A stretch of 64,000 bases of DNA. It comes from an uncultured Porphyromonadaceae bacterium. Its GTDB lineage: Bacteria; Bacteroidota; Bacteroidia; Bacteroidales; Muribaculaceae. Made by a program: the position numbers and the translations under genes. The notes below the pieces were generated by a model. That model did not search any database. It was not told where the DNA came from and worked only from the letters and a program-made list of their open reading frames with translations. This document shows positions 30,880-39,315 of this stretch, one piece after another. The stretch spans positions 1 through 64,000 of the forward strand of contig CAJKBH010000004.1 in NCBI GenBank assembly GCA_905198125.1, given 5' to 3'. Within the stretch, counting starts at the first letter, position 1; every line of letters begins with the position of its first letter.

Positions 30880-32823
30880 CTATTTGCTGGTCAGAATCAT
30901 CACCTGACGCGGCGCGAATGTCATGGTCGGCTCAATCGTGACATCCCGTCCCGACACCACATCGTGTCTGACCGTTCCGTACGGCAATACCTCGAGCGTA
31001 CGCTCCATCGTCACCTCGTTGGGAGTGTCCTTGCCGTTGAGCAGCACCACCACTTCCTTGTTTCCGAGACGACGCTGATATGCATATATACCGTTTTGAG
31101 GCATAAAATGTTTTAGCGAACCCTTGGAAATTACGTCATTTCCTTCGTTTCGGCGCCACTGCAGCACGTTACGGAGGAAATCGTACGCCTCGTTCTGCAG
31201 CGCGGTGCGTCCCTCGGCGGTGAACGCGTCGGTCTTGTCGCCGGGGAATCCGCCGGGCATATCGAGACGGATGTAGCCGTCCGAACCCTCCTTGGAACCG
31301 TTCATCAGCAGCTCCGAACCGTAATATATCTGCGGAATTCCGCGAGTGGTCAGCAGCCACGCCATGGCCTGCTTCCAGGGACCGAGCTCCTTGGAATCCG
31401 CGGGCATCTTCTCCAGGAAGCGGTCGGAGTCATGATTGTCCAGGAACGTGAGCACATGCTGCGGATCGGCATACAGGAAATCCTGTGCCAAGTGGTCGTA
31501 CACTTCATTGAGCCCGTGCCAGGGGTCTGTGTCGGTATAGAATGCCTTGCGACCGTTGAGGATGGCCCAGAAGTCCATGACCGTCGGCAGATTGGTCTGC
31601 TCGGGATTCAGTTTGCTGTCCTTCTGCCAGAAGGCCGAACCGGCCTCGTTGGAATACCAGCACTCGCCCACGATGTTGAAATTGGGATACTCGCGCAGCA
31701 CGTCGGCGCCCCACTGCGACATACCGTGCATATCGGCATAAGGATACGTGTCCATGCGGATACCGTCTATCTTGCTGTTTTCAATCCACCAGATGGAGTT
31801 CTGGATCAGATACTTCATCACCTCCGGGTTGCGCTGGTTCAGGTCGGGCATAGCCGACACGAACCAACCGTTCACCGTCTTGTCCTTGTCATAGTCCGAC
31901 ACGTACGGGTCGTGGGCGGTGGTGAGTCGGAAATTGGTAAGCGTTTTGCCGTCGGGATGATTGTACCAGTCGGCCGAGGGCATGTCCTTCATCCAGGGAT
32001 GGTTCACGCCTGTGTGGTTGAATATCATGTCCATCACCACCTTAAGACCCATGTCATGCGCGGAGTCGATCAGATTGTTCCACTCGGCGTTTGTGCCGAA
32101 ACGCGGGTCGACGCGGTAATAGTCGGTGGTGGCATACCCGTGATATGAGCCACCGGGCATATCGTTCTCCAGTACCGGCGTCATCCACAGCGCGGTGACG
32201 CCCAACGTGTCGAGGTATCCGAGACGGCTTCTGATTCCGGCTATGTTGCCTCCGTGACGTCCGTTAGGGTCGTTGCGGTCAATGGCAGGATCATATTCCA
32301 GGCCGTTGCCGGCGTTCTTCTTAGCTTTGGAGGTGGGCTCGACACGGGCGAAGCGGTCGGGCATCAGGAGATATAGCACATCCGATGAATCAAAGCCCTT
32401 ATAGTCCCCGGCCTTACGCGTACGGGCCAGCAGCGGATAGCTCAGTTCGCTGCGCTTACCGTCGCGGGTCACGTCAAACTTCACGTTCCCCGCCTGTGTG
32501 TCACGCGCTATCTTGAGATATACGAACTTGTAGTTGGGGCTGTCCAACTTGAACTGGCGCAGTATCTCCACGCCGGGATAGCGAGTGGAGAACTCGGCAT
32601 CGCCGATTCCTGGTCCGGTTATCATCAGCTGCAGCGTGTCGTTGGCCATCCCGGTCCACCAGCACGGCGGCTCCACACGCGTTATGTCTCCCTTCTTCAG
32701 CGCCGAACCCGACAGAGCGGGACTAACTTCGGCGGCCCATGCGTTGCCCGCGCAGCTCACGGCTCCGAGTCCTGCAAGGCCACACGCCATCTTGGTCACA
32801 AATCCTTTCCAGTTTCCTTTCAT
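30880..32823 (-). CDS. GH13 alpha-amylase / neopullulanase-like enzyme (SusA-like)
   Basis: 647 residues with a signal peptide ending NAWA, so it is periplasmic or surface-attached. An N-terminal beta-sandwich (about 30-150) is followed by the GH13 barrel. The catalytic residues are seen: the nucleophile in GIRMDTYPY (about 355), the acid-base glutamate in VGECWY (about 385) and the third carboxylate in FLDNHDSDR (about 462). The segment GGNIAGIRSRLGYLDTLGVTALWMTPV is typical of the neopullulanase/cyclomaltodextrinase group to which SusA belongs. No susC, susD or susR is beside it; the pullulanase at 39.3 kb is its nearest functional partner. Confidence 0.9.
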   Translation of the reverse strand: MKGNWKGFVTKMACGLAGLGAVSCAGNAWAAEVSPALSGSALKKGDITRVEPPCWWTGMANDTLQLMITGPGIGDAEFSTRYPGVEILRQFKLDSPNYKFVYLKIARDTQAGNVKFDVTRDGKRSELSYPLLARTRKAGDYKGFDSSDVLYLLMPDRFARVEPTSKAKKNAGNGLEYDPAIDRNDPNGRHGGNIAGIRSRLGYLDTLGVTALWMTPVLENDMPGGSYHGYATTDYYRVDPRFGTNAEWNNLIDSAHDMGLKVVMDMIFNHTGVNHPWMKDMPSADWYNHPDGKTLTNFRLTTAHDPYVSDYDKDKTVNGWFVSAMPDLNQRNPEVMKYLIQNSIWWIENSKIDGIRMDTYPYADMHGMSQWGADVLREYPNFNIVGECWYSNEAGSAFWQKDSKLNPEQTNLPTVMDFWAILNGRKAFYTDTDPWHGLNEVYDHLAQDFLYADPQHVLTFLDNHDSDRFLEKMPADSKELGPWKQAMAWLLTTRGIPQIYYGSELLMNGSKEGSDGYIRLDMPGGFPGDKTDAFTAEGRTALQNEAYDFLRNVLQWRRNEGNDVISKGSLKHFMPQNGIYAYQRRLGNKEVVVLLNGKDTPNEVTMERTLEVLPYGTVRHDVVSGRDVTIEPTMTFAPRQVMILTSK

Positions 32824-32911
32824 GGTCGTATCAATTAGGTTGTTTTTATAGAGTTCATAACTACTTATCCGTCATCACCTGTCACTCTGACTTATGACTT
32901 TTTTTATTCCG

Positions 32912-32919
32912 CAAAAATA
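32912..32919 (-). promoter_or_regulatory. -7 box for the GH13 gene
   Basis: TATTTTTG on the reverse strand, about 90 nt before the ATG. No TTG lies 19-22 nt upstream of it, so the promoter may need an activator. Confidence 0.4.
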
Positions 32920-32990
32920 CAGCGTTTTTTCATTTCCGCATAACAGAAATATGTCCGATTTGGCATAATTTAATATTTTTAACATTTAAT

Positions 32991-33023
32991 TTGCAAACGG
33001 ACACCGATTTATAATTAATTTTG
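32991..33023 (+). promoter_or_regulatory. Promoter for the Omp28-like gene
   Basis: TTG (32991-32993) and TAATTTTG (33016-33023) with a slightly long 22-nt spacer. It diverges from the GH13 promoter across a 249-bp gap. Confidence 0.5.
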
Positions 33024-33072
33024 TCAGCACAACAAAAACGCCCAACCTAACGCAATAACAACATATCGATAT

Positions 33073-34938
33073 ATGATTAGAAAAATTACCAGCCTTCTTA
33101 TCGCCGGAATCGTATGCGGCACCCTGACCGCCGGCGCCGACGAGATTGAATTCACGTACAACACCGACGGTCTGATCGCCAACGTATACGGTTATAACTT
33201 CAAGGAAACATACGACGTGGCCATACGCATCGCCGACCCGCAATACGTCGGCTGCCGCGTCAAGGGATTCGTGGTGGATCTCCCCGTTAAAGAAGATGCC
33301 GTCGATAATATAACCGGGTGGCTGTCCACCGAGCTGAAAGTGACCGACGGCGTCAACGCTCCAGACATCACCACCGTACCCGGCGTGATGGACGACCGGC
33401 TTGTTCTGAACGTAACCTTCCCCACTCCGTACACCATCACCGACGCCGGGGTATGGGTAGGATATTCGTTCGATATCACTTCGTTGAAAACGAGCCAGGG
33501 CTCCTATCCCGGCGCCCCAATCGCCTACGTAAAGACTTCCGATACGCCTGAGTACGGACTGTGGGCGCGCAGCAGCAGGAAGCATCCGGAATGGTTTAAC
33601 CAGGGAGCGGCCCTAAACGGCGTGAGCGATATGATCGTGACGCTGGACATGGATTTCGGCCCTGACGACGCGGCCATCGAGCTTCCGGCCGAAAGCTACG
33701 TCAAGGCCGGCGAAGTCTGCGACGTGCCGGTCACTCTGACCAACCACGGCGAGGCTCCGCTGCAGGACATCACGTTCTCGTACAGCATCGGCGACTACAG
33801 CAACACCGGCTCTGTGCACCTGTCCGAACCGATAGCCGTAGACGGCGCGAAAGCCACCGTCAATCTCCCTGTCGGACCGGTGGAGACCCTGGGCAAGTTC
33901 CCCTTCAAGGTGAAGCTGGAGACCTCCAACGGCAAGCCTAACACGGATCCCATGCGCGAGGCAGAGGCCACGATGAACGTATGGCCGCTGATACCCGTCA
34001 CGCGCCCGCTCGTAGAGGAATTCACAGGGCTGGGATGCGGCGCCTGCCCGGCCGGATACGTAGCCATGGAATATCTGGCCGAGACATACGGCGACATGTT
34101 CGTAGGGATGGCCTATCACTGTTCGGAATACGAGGCCGGCATGATGACGTGCGTGCCCGACCGCAAGCTGCCCGTGCCCGTATCGTCATACCCCTATTCC
34201 GACATCAACCGCGCCGTGGGAATGCATCCCGGCGACCTTCCTTTCCAATGGGAGAAGTATGCCGCGCTCAGAAGTCCCGCAGCCATAGAGGCTGACTTCA
34301 GATGGAACGACGATGCGCATACTTCGGCCACCGTCACGGCCAAGGTGACATTCGTGATGGATATGGACAACGCCGATTACAAATTGGCTTTCGGACTCAC
34401 CGCCAACGGACTGAAGAACCCGAAATGGAAGCAGCACAACTACTATAGCGGCGAATCGGAAGGTTACGGAGTGGAATCGCCCCTGTGGGATCTGTTCCTG
34501 AAAGGCGACGAATGGGTGGCCGACCTCACGTTCAACGATGTGGTGGTGTATTGCCCCAATGCCGGCGGCGAGGAAAACTCCATCCCGGCAACCATCAAGG
34601 CCGGCGAGACCATAACTTACGACTGGACAGTCGACATGAACGATGTAAAGAACATCAAGGGCGAGTATATCATCAACCCCGACGCTACCATCCAGGGCGT
34701 GGCCATACTGCTGGACAATCTTGGCGAGTCCGTAAACTGCATCAAGACCGCGGCCATGGAATACCACGACTGCGAAATCTCCGGAATCGAAGGCATTTCG
34801 GACGGCAACGCGGATATAGTATCCACCCGGTATTACAACCTGCAGGGCGTGGCCGTCCCGAACCCGACGAAGGGAATCTACCTCAAGAGCGAGACCATGT
34901 CCGACGGCACCCGCCGCACATCCAAAGTCACGATATAA
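33073..34938 (+). CDS. Omp28-like surface protein with a CxxC motif and T9SS-like tail
   Basis: 621 residues with a signal peptide. The central part has LVEEFTGLGCGACPAGYVAMEYLAETYGD (from about residue 315), the thioredoxin-like core of Omp28-related outer-membrane proteins, with the CxxC as CGAC. Beta-sandwich domains flank it (about 30-300 and 400-560). The last 70 residues end RYYNLQGVAVPNPTKGIYLK and TSKVTI, which matches the C-terminal sorting signals of Bacteroidales T9SS cargo. Its promoter diverges from the amylase gene. Exported by the T9SS is a reasonable inference. It is an adhesin or redox protein of the surface; the partner is unknown. Confidence 0.82.
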   Translation: MIRKITSLLIAGIVCGTLTAGADEIEFTYNTDGLIANVYGYNFKETYDVAIRIADPQYVGCRVKGFVVDLPVKEDAVDNITGWLSTELKVTDGVNAPDITTVPGVMDDRLVLNVTFPTPYTITDAGVWVGYSFDITSLKTSQGSYPGAPIAYVKTSDTPEYGLWARSSRKHPEWFNQGAALNGVSDMIVTLDMDFGPDDAAIELPAESYVKAGEVCDVPVTLTNHGEAPLQDITFSYSIGDYSNTGSVHLSEPIAVDGAKATVNLPVGPVETLGKFPFKVKLETSNGKPNTDPMREAEATMNVWPLIPVTRPLVEEFTGLGCGACPAGYVAMEYLAETYGDMFVGMAYHCSEYEAGMMTCVPDRKLPVPVSSYPYSDINRAVGMHPGDLPFQWEKYAALRSPAAIEADFRWNDDAHTSATVTAKVTFVMDMDNADYKLAFGLTANGLKNPKWKQHNYYSGESEGYGVESPLWDLFLKGDEWVADLTFNDVVVYCPNAGGEENSIPATIKAGETITYDWTVDMNDVKNIKGEYIINPDATIQGVAILLDNLGESVNCIKTAAMEYHDCEISGIEGISDGNADIVSTRYYNLQGVAVPNPTKGIYLKSETMSDGTRRTSKVTI

Positions 34939-35001
34939 TAATACCCGGAACACACAATCTAAGACATTGACCGACAAACGGACGGCATAACGTCACGAAC
35001 C

Positions 35002-35043
35002 GAGCCCGCCTTTGCTGCAACGGCACAGGCGGACTCCGTTTTG
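35002..35043 (+). terminator. Terminator after the Omp28-like gene
   Basis: The stem GAG-C-CCGCCT (35002 on) / AGGCGG-A-CTC (35027-35036), with one mismatch, is followed by CGTTTTG. The T-run supplies the -33 box of the next promoter. Confidence 0.6.
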
Positions 35044-35070
35044 TGGTTTCAATATTTTTTTGTAAATTTG
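35039..35070 (+). promoter_or_regulatory. Promoter for the TPR sensor-like gene
   Basis: TTTTG (35039-35043) and TAAATTTG (35063-35070) are exactly 19 nt apart. It places the transcription start near 35077 and so supports ATG 35121 as the start of the gene. Confidence 0.8.
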
Positions 35071-35120
35071 TGGGATATAGGGGCCTCAAACCCCTGTTAA
35101 AAGGAACAGTGCCTGGAACT

Positions 35121-37097
35121 ATGAAAACAAAACATCTCCTGACGACATTACTGACGCTGGTCGCATGCGTGGCGGCCGGTGCCTCACTTTATAACCCTGA
35201 CACGGAACTTCCCAAGCTGCAGGCCCGGCTCCGCATAGCCGGCACTTCGGCCGACTCGCTCAAGATACTGTATGACATGTACGACCTGCAGCCGCGCTCC
35301 CAGAGACTCGGCACAGGCAAGGAAATATTCCGGGTGGCGGGCAATGCCGGCGACCGGGCAGCCCAGCTCGACGCGGTGCGCCTTAACAGCAACCTGTATT
35401 CGCAGGAAGCCGACTTCGCCCGCCTGCAGAGCCTGGTATCGGGACTGCCAAAATCGCAGGAGCGCGACGAGACATTGCTGTTCCTCAAGCTAAAGGACCT
35501 GTCGTACGCCTCACGCCGTCCCGTCAAGGATGGCACCGACCCGGTTTCCGACCTGATCCACACGCTCAACACCACCCCGATGGCCAAGCAGAATCCTACC
35601 CAGCGCCTGCTGAACCTGTATACCCTCACGGCATACATGCGCAACGTGCCCGGCTCCAAAATGCTGGTCAACTACATGGACTCGCTCATGATGATGGTGG
35701 ACGGCAAGGACTATAAGCTGTACGCCCTGCGCAACATGATATACAGCGAGGCCTCGAACATATACACCGACGCCGGACAGGAGAAAAAGGCAGTGGAAGC
35801 GGACCGCAAGCTGCTGGAAGTAATAGGAGGATTGGAAAAGAAATACTCGGAAGCCGGTCGCAAATACCGCGATTACAGCGAGTCGAAATATGTGGTGTAC
35901 CGCCGCATGCTGCGCAATTACAAGGCGCTGACACCCGCCGAGGTAGACAAATGCTACCAGGCCATACAGTCGCTGGCAGGCACCAGCGGCGACGTGGCAC
36001 GCGACGTCAACGGCATGCGCGACGTCAGCATCTACTACAACATGGCCAAGGGGCATTATGCCGAGGCATTGCCGTTGCTTAAGGAACGCCTGAAGCGTGA
36101 CTTGCCGGCACCGGTGCTGCGCCAGACCCTGCTGATGCTGCAGACAGCCGCACGCGAGACGGGAGACAGCGCCACGCTGATTTCCGCCCTGTCCGATTAC
36201 AATATGCTGATGGATCGCCTCGACAAGGAAAACCTGTCGCAGAAGTATCAGGAACTGCAGATAGCCTACGACGTCAACAAGCTGAAAGCCAACAACGAGC
36301 GCCTGCGCATGGAGAAGGCCGAGTCCGAGGTCAGGACCCTGCGCGCCAATTCGACATACTACATCATCTTCATGGTGGTGTTCGTGGTGCTGCTTATGAT
36401 ATTGATTTACTATTGGTCGCGTTATCGCCGCAACATGATGCGCATAAACCGCTTTGCCGCGATAATGGACCGTCAGTGCAACATCCTGAAGGCCGAGAAA
36501 TATTCAGATTACGACACTATCGACGCCGTATCGCAGGCTCCGTTCAGAACATCGACGGACTCGGCGGTCATGCTGCGGTCCATTTTCTCCAACGTGCTGT
36601 ATGTGTCGGCCATAGGCCAGGAGGACCGCGAACGGCATCTGGAGGACACCACCATCAACCGTGTCCTGCATCTCACCGTCGACCAGTTCGGGGATTTCAA
36701 ACTGCCATCCACCAATCTGACCGTCACTTATCCGGATCCCGACTTCAGGATATTCACCGACACGCAGTGCATGTGTTATGTCCTGAGCCACATCCTGGAC
36801 TATGCCCAGCGTCACAGCGGGTCGGGCGACATCTATATGGAAGCGGTGCATATTCCCGAGTCGCATCTGATGCAGGTGATATTCCGTCATGACGGCATCC
36901 GGATACCACGCGGCAACGAACAGAACCTGTTCGAGAATTTCGTTGACATCGACGCCATGATCAAAAGCGACGACTCCGTTCTGTTCATCTGCCGTCTCAT
37001 AGCGTTCCTGCTGCAATGCAATATCGCTTACAATCCCCACAAGGAGGGCCACGCCCAGCTTGTGGTGACCATCCCCACATACCAGAAATCCTTCTAA
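35121..37097 (+). CDS. TPR-type membrane sensor with a degenerate histidine-kinase domain
   Basis: The start was chosen at 35121 because an earlier in-frame GTG lies in the promoter. It has a signal peptide, then about 400 residues of helices resembling TPR repeats in the periplasm, one membrane helix (IIFMVVFVVLLMILIYYW, about 415) and a cytoplasmic part. That part resembles a kinase catalytic domain: FRIFTDTQCMCYVLSHILDYAQRHSGSG aligns with the N-box region, but the usual asparagine is replaced (ILDYA) and no phosphoacceptor histidine block (H-E/D-L) is seen. Bacteroides has related DUF5112/DUF5113-type proteins. Probably a signal receptor or pseudokinase rather than an active kinase. Confidence 0.72.
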   Translation: MKTKHLLTTLLTLVACVAAGASLYNPDTELPKLQARLRIAGTSADSLKILYDMYDLQPRSQRLGTGKEIFRVAGNAGDRAAQLDAVRLNSNLYSQEADFARLQSLVSGLPKSQERDETLLFLKLKDLSYASRRPVKDGTDPVSDLIHTLNTTPMAKQNPTQRLLNLYTLTAYMRNVPGSKMLVNYMDSLMMMVDGKDYKLYALRNMIYSEASNIYTDAGQEKKAVEADRKLLEVIGGLEKKYSEAGRKYRDYSESKYVVYRRMLRNYKALTPAEVDKCYQAIQSLAGTSGDVARDVNGMRDVSIYYNMAKGHYAEALPLLKERLKRDLPAPVLRQTLLMLQTAARETGDSATLISALSDYNMLMDRLDKENLSQKYQELQIAYDVNKLKANNERLRMEKAESEVRTLRANSTYYIIFMVVFVVLLMILIYYWSRYRRNMMRINRFAAIMDRQCNILKAEKYSDYDTIDAVSQAPFRTSTDSAVMLRSIFSNVLYVSAIGQEDRERHLEDTTINRVLHLTVDQFGDFKLPSTNLTVTYPDPDFRIFTDTQCMCYVLSHILDYAQRHSGSGDIYMEAVHIPESHLMQVIFRHDGIRIPRGNEQNLFENFVDIDAMIKSDDSVLFICRLIAFLLQCNIAYNPHKEGHAQLVVTIPTYQKSF

Positions 37098-37113
37098 GGC
37101 AGCATAAACCCGT

Positions 37114-39252
37114 ATGTCCCGACGCGAATCCGTACAATTGAACCCTAAGCAACAGGAGGCGGTGGAGTGGTCCGAGGGACGCGTCCGTGTCGTGGCCGGC
37201 GCAGGCAGCGGCAAGACCAGGGTCATAGCCCATAGGTTCGCGTTTCTGGTCAACGAACTCGGAGTGGCGCCCGGCAACATACTGTCGCTGACGTTCACCA
37301 ACAAGGCCGCGCAGGAGATGAAACACCGCATCGCGGGGCTGGTGGACCGGGGCGCCGTCAACGACTTCGTATGCACCATCCACTCGTTCTGCGTCAAGTT
37401 CCTGCGGCGCGAGATATACCGCATCGGCTATCCCAAGAGCTTTACCGTCCTTGACGAGGAGGACGCCAAGACACTGGCCAAGCAGGCCATGAACGAATTC
37501 GGCATCGACCGCAAGAAGACCACGGCCGAACGGTTTCTGTCGCAGGTGGCGTCATTCAAGAACTACGACATAGACGCCTACATCCAGCGTCATCTTCTCC
37601 CCGCCTCCTCACCGGTGTGTCCCGACGCACAGGCGCGTTATCTGCGCCTGCAGCTAAAGCAGTACGCCCTGGATTACGACGACCTGATATATTTCACCAT
37701 CTATATCCTGAACCATTTCCCGGACGCGCGCGAATACTGGACCGACAAGCTGAACTATGTGATGGTGGACGAGGCCCAGGACTGCGCCAGCGACGACTGG
37801 TATCTGCTGCGGATGCTGGCCGAGAAACACGGCAACCTGTTCGTGGTGGGCGACCCGGACCAGGCCATCTACGAATGGCGCGGCGCAAAGCCCCGCATGT
37901 TCGTGGATTTCAAGCCGGCCAAGGACATCATCATGGACCGCAACTACCGGTCTACGCCCGACATACTGAACGTGGCCAACGCCATCATAGCCCACAACCG
38001 CAACCGCATACCCAAGGACCTGTACACCGCGCGCCTGAACGAGACGCCGGTGACCTACCGGCATTTCAAGTCGGAACGCGAGGAGGCCGAAAGCATAGCG
38101 CAGACCATCATGGACGAGATGAAGCAGGGAGCGTCGGCCAGCAGCTTCGCCATCCTGTTCCGCAGCTCGTTCCTGAGCCGCACGGTGGAACAGGCGTTGC
38201 TTAAGCTGAAGATTCCCTACGCAATGTGGGGCGGCGTGCGATTCTTCGAGCGCAAGGAGGTTAAGGATGTGATCAGCTATCTCCGGCTCGTGGCTTCTGA
38301 CAGCGACGACACGGCATTCATGCGCATAGTCAACCTGCCGTCGCGTCAGTTCGGCGCCGCATCCATGAAGTCATTGGCCGACATGGCCGAGGAACGCGGC
38401 ATCCCGCTGTTCACGGCCTTGCGACAGGCCGTGGCCGAGGGAGTACGCAAGTTCGACCGCCCTGCCCTCCGCGCCTTTATCGCGTTGATAGACCAGGCGC
38501 GGCAACTGGCTCAGACCATACCTGTGTCGGAACTGACCGACAGGCTGTTGGTGGACTCACGCCTGGCCGACGTGTACCGTCTGGACGAGAAGGAGGAGCG
38601 CCTGGAGAACGTGAGCGAGCTTGTGAACGCCATGAAGGAATTCGAACGCGTGCAGCGCGACGACGGCGACATGACGCTGGACGGCTATCTGCAGGAGATA
38701 TCCCTTTATACCAATGCCGACAACCAGGTGGATTCCGAGCGCGTAAAGCTGATGACCATCCATCAGAGCAAGGGACTGGAATTCGATACGGTGTTCATCA
38801 CCGGTCTGACCGAAGGTGTGTTCCCCAACCACCGCAGCATCCGCGAGCGGCGGCAGGACGGCGAGGAGGAGGAACGCCGGCTGATGTACGTGGCCGTGAC
38901 CCGGGCACGCACCATGCTGTACCTCTGCGAGTCGGAAGGATACCTGAACGACGGGGGCGCCATGAAGTATCCTTCGCGCTTCCTGGCCGAGATTCCCGAC
39001 GACTTGCTCAACACCGAGGGCATCATCGACCCGGCCCTGTTCGAGGGAACCAGGCGACTGGTGGACAGCATCAACGCCGAGCTTGGCGAGACGCACCTTG
39101 ACGTGTGGCCTCCCGGCACCAAGGTGCATCACCGCGCTTTCGGCACGGGCGAGATAGTGCGTTTCGACCCGCAGGCACAGTCCTACCGCGTGCGGTTCGC
39201 GACCTCCGAGCGCGACCTGGTGCCCAGAGTCCTGACCAAAGCCGACCCGTAA
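37114..39252 (+). CDS. ATP-dependent DNA helicase, UvrD/Rep family
   Basis: 712 residues, superfamily 1A helicase. Motifs in order: LNPKQQEAVEW (Q motif), AGAGSGKTRV (Walker A, about 29-38), TFTNKAAQEM, VDEAQD (about 217-222), VGDPDQAIYEWRGA, RNYRSTPDI, MTIHQSKGLEFD (about 547) and YVAVTRAR (about 593). Its C-terminal domain (about 640-700) resembles the UvrD tail (GTKVHHRAFGTGEIVRF). It unwinds DNA during repair and replication restart. 16 nt follow the sensor-like gene. Confidence 0.92.
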   Translation: MSRRESVQLNPKQQEAVEWSEGRVRVVAGAGSGKTRVIAHRFAFLVNELGVAPGNILSLTFTNKAAQEMKHRIAGLVDRGAVNDFVCTIHSFCVKFLRREIYRIGYPKSFTVLDEEDAKTLAKQAMNEFGIDRKKTTAERFLSQVASFKNYDIDAYIQRHLLPASSPVCPDAQARYLRLQLKQYALDYDDLIYFTIYILNHFPDAREYWTDKLNYVMVDEAQDCASDDWYLLRMLAEKHGNLFVVGDPDQAIYEWRGAKPRMFVDFKPAKDIIMDRNYRSTPDILNVANAIIAHNRNRIPKDLYTARLNETPVTYRHFKSEREEAESIAQTIMDEMKQGASASSFAILFRSSFLSRTVEQALLKLKIPYAMWGGVRFFERKEVKDVISYLRLVASDSDDTAFMRIVNLPSRQFGAASMKSLADMAEERGIPLFTALRQAVAEGVRKFDRPALRAFIALIDQARQLAQTIPVSELTDRLLVDSRLADVYRLDEKEERLENVSELVNAMKEFERVQRDDGDMTLDGYLQEISLYTNADNQVDSERVKLMTIHQSKGLEFDTVFITGLTEGVFPNHRSIRERRQDGEEEERRLMYVAVTRARTMLYLCESEGYLNDGGAMKYPSRFLAEIPDDLLNTEGIIDPALFEGTRRLVDSINAELGETHLDVWPPGTKVHHRAFGTGEIVRFDPQAQSYRVRFATSERDLVPRVLTKADP

Positions 39253-39315
39253 ACCCACATTGTTAATTACTGATTTCTAATTGTTATACATACAGTCAGC
39301 AACCTATATAGACCC

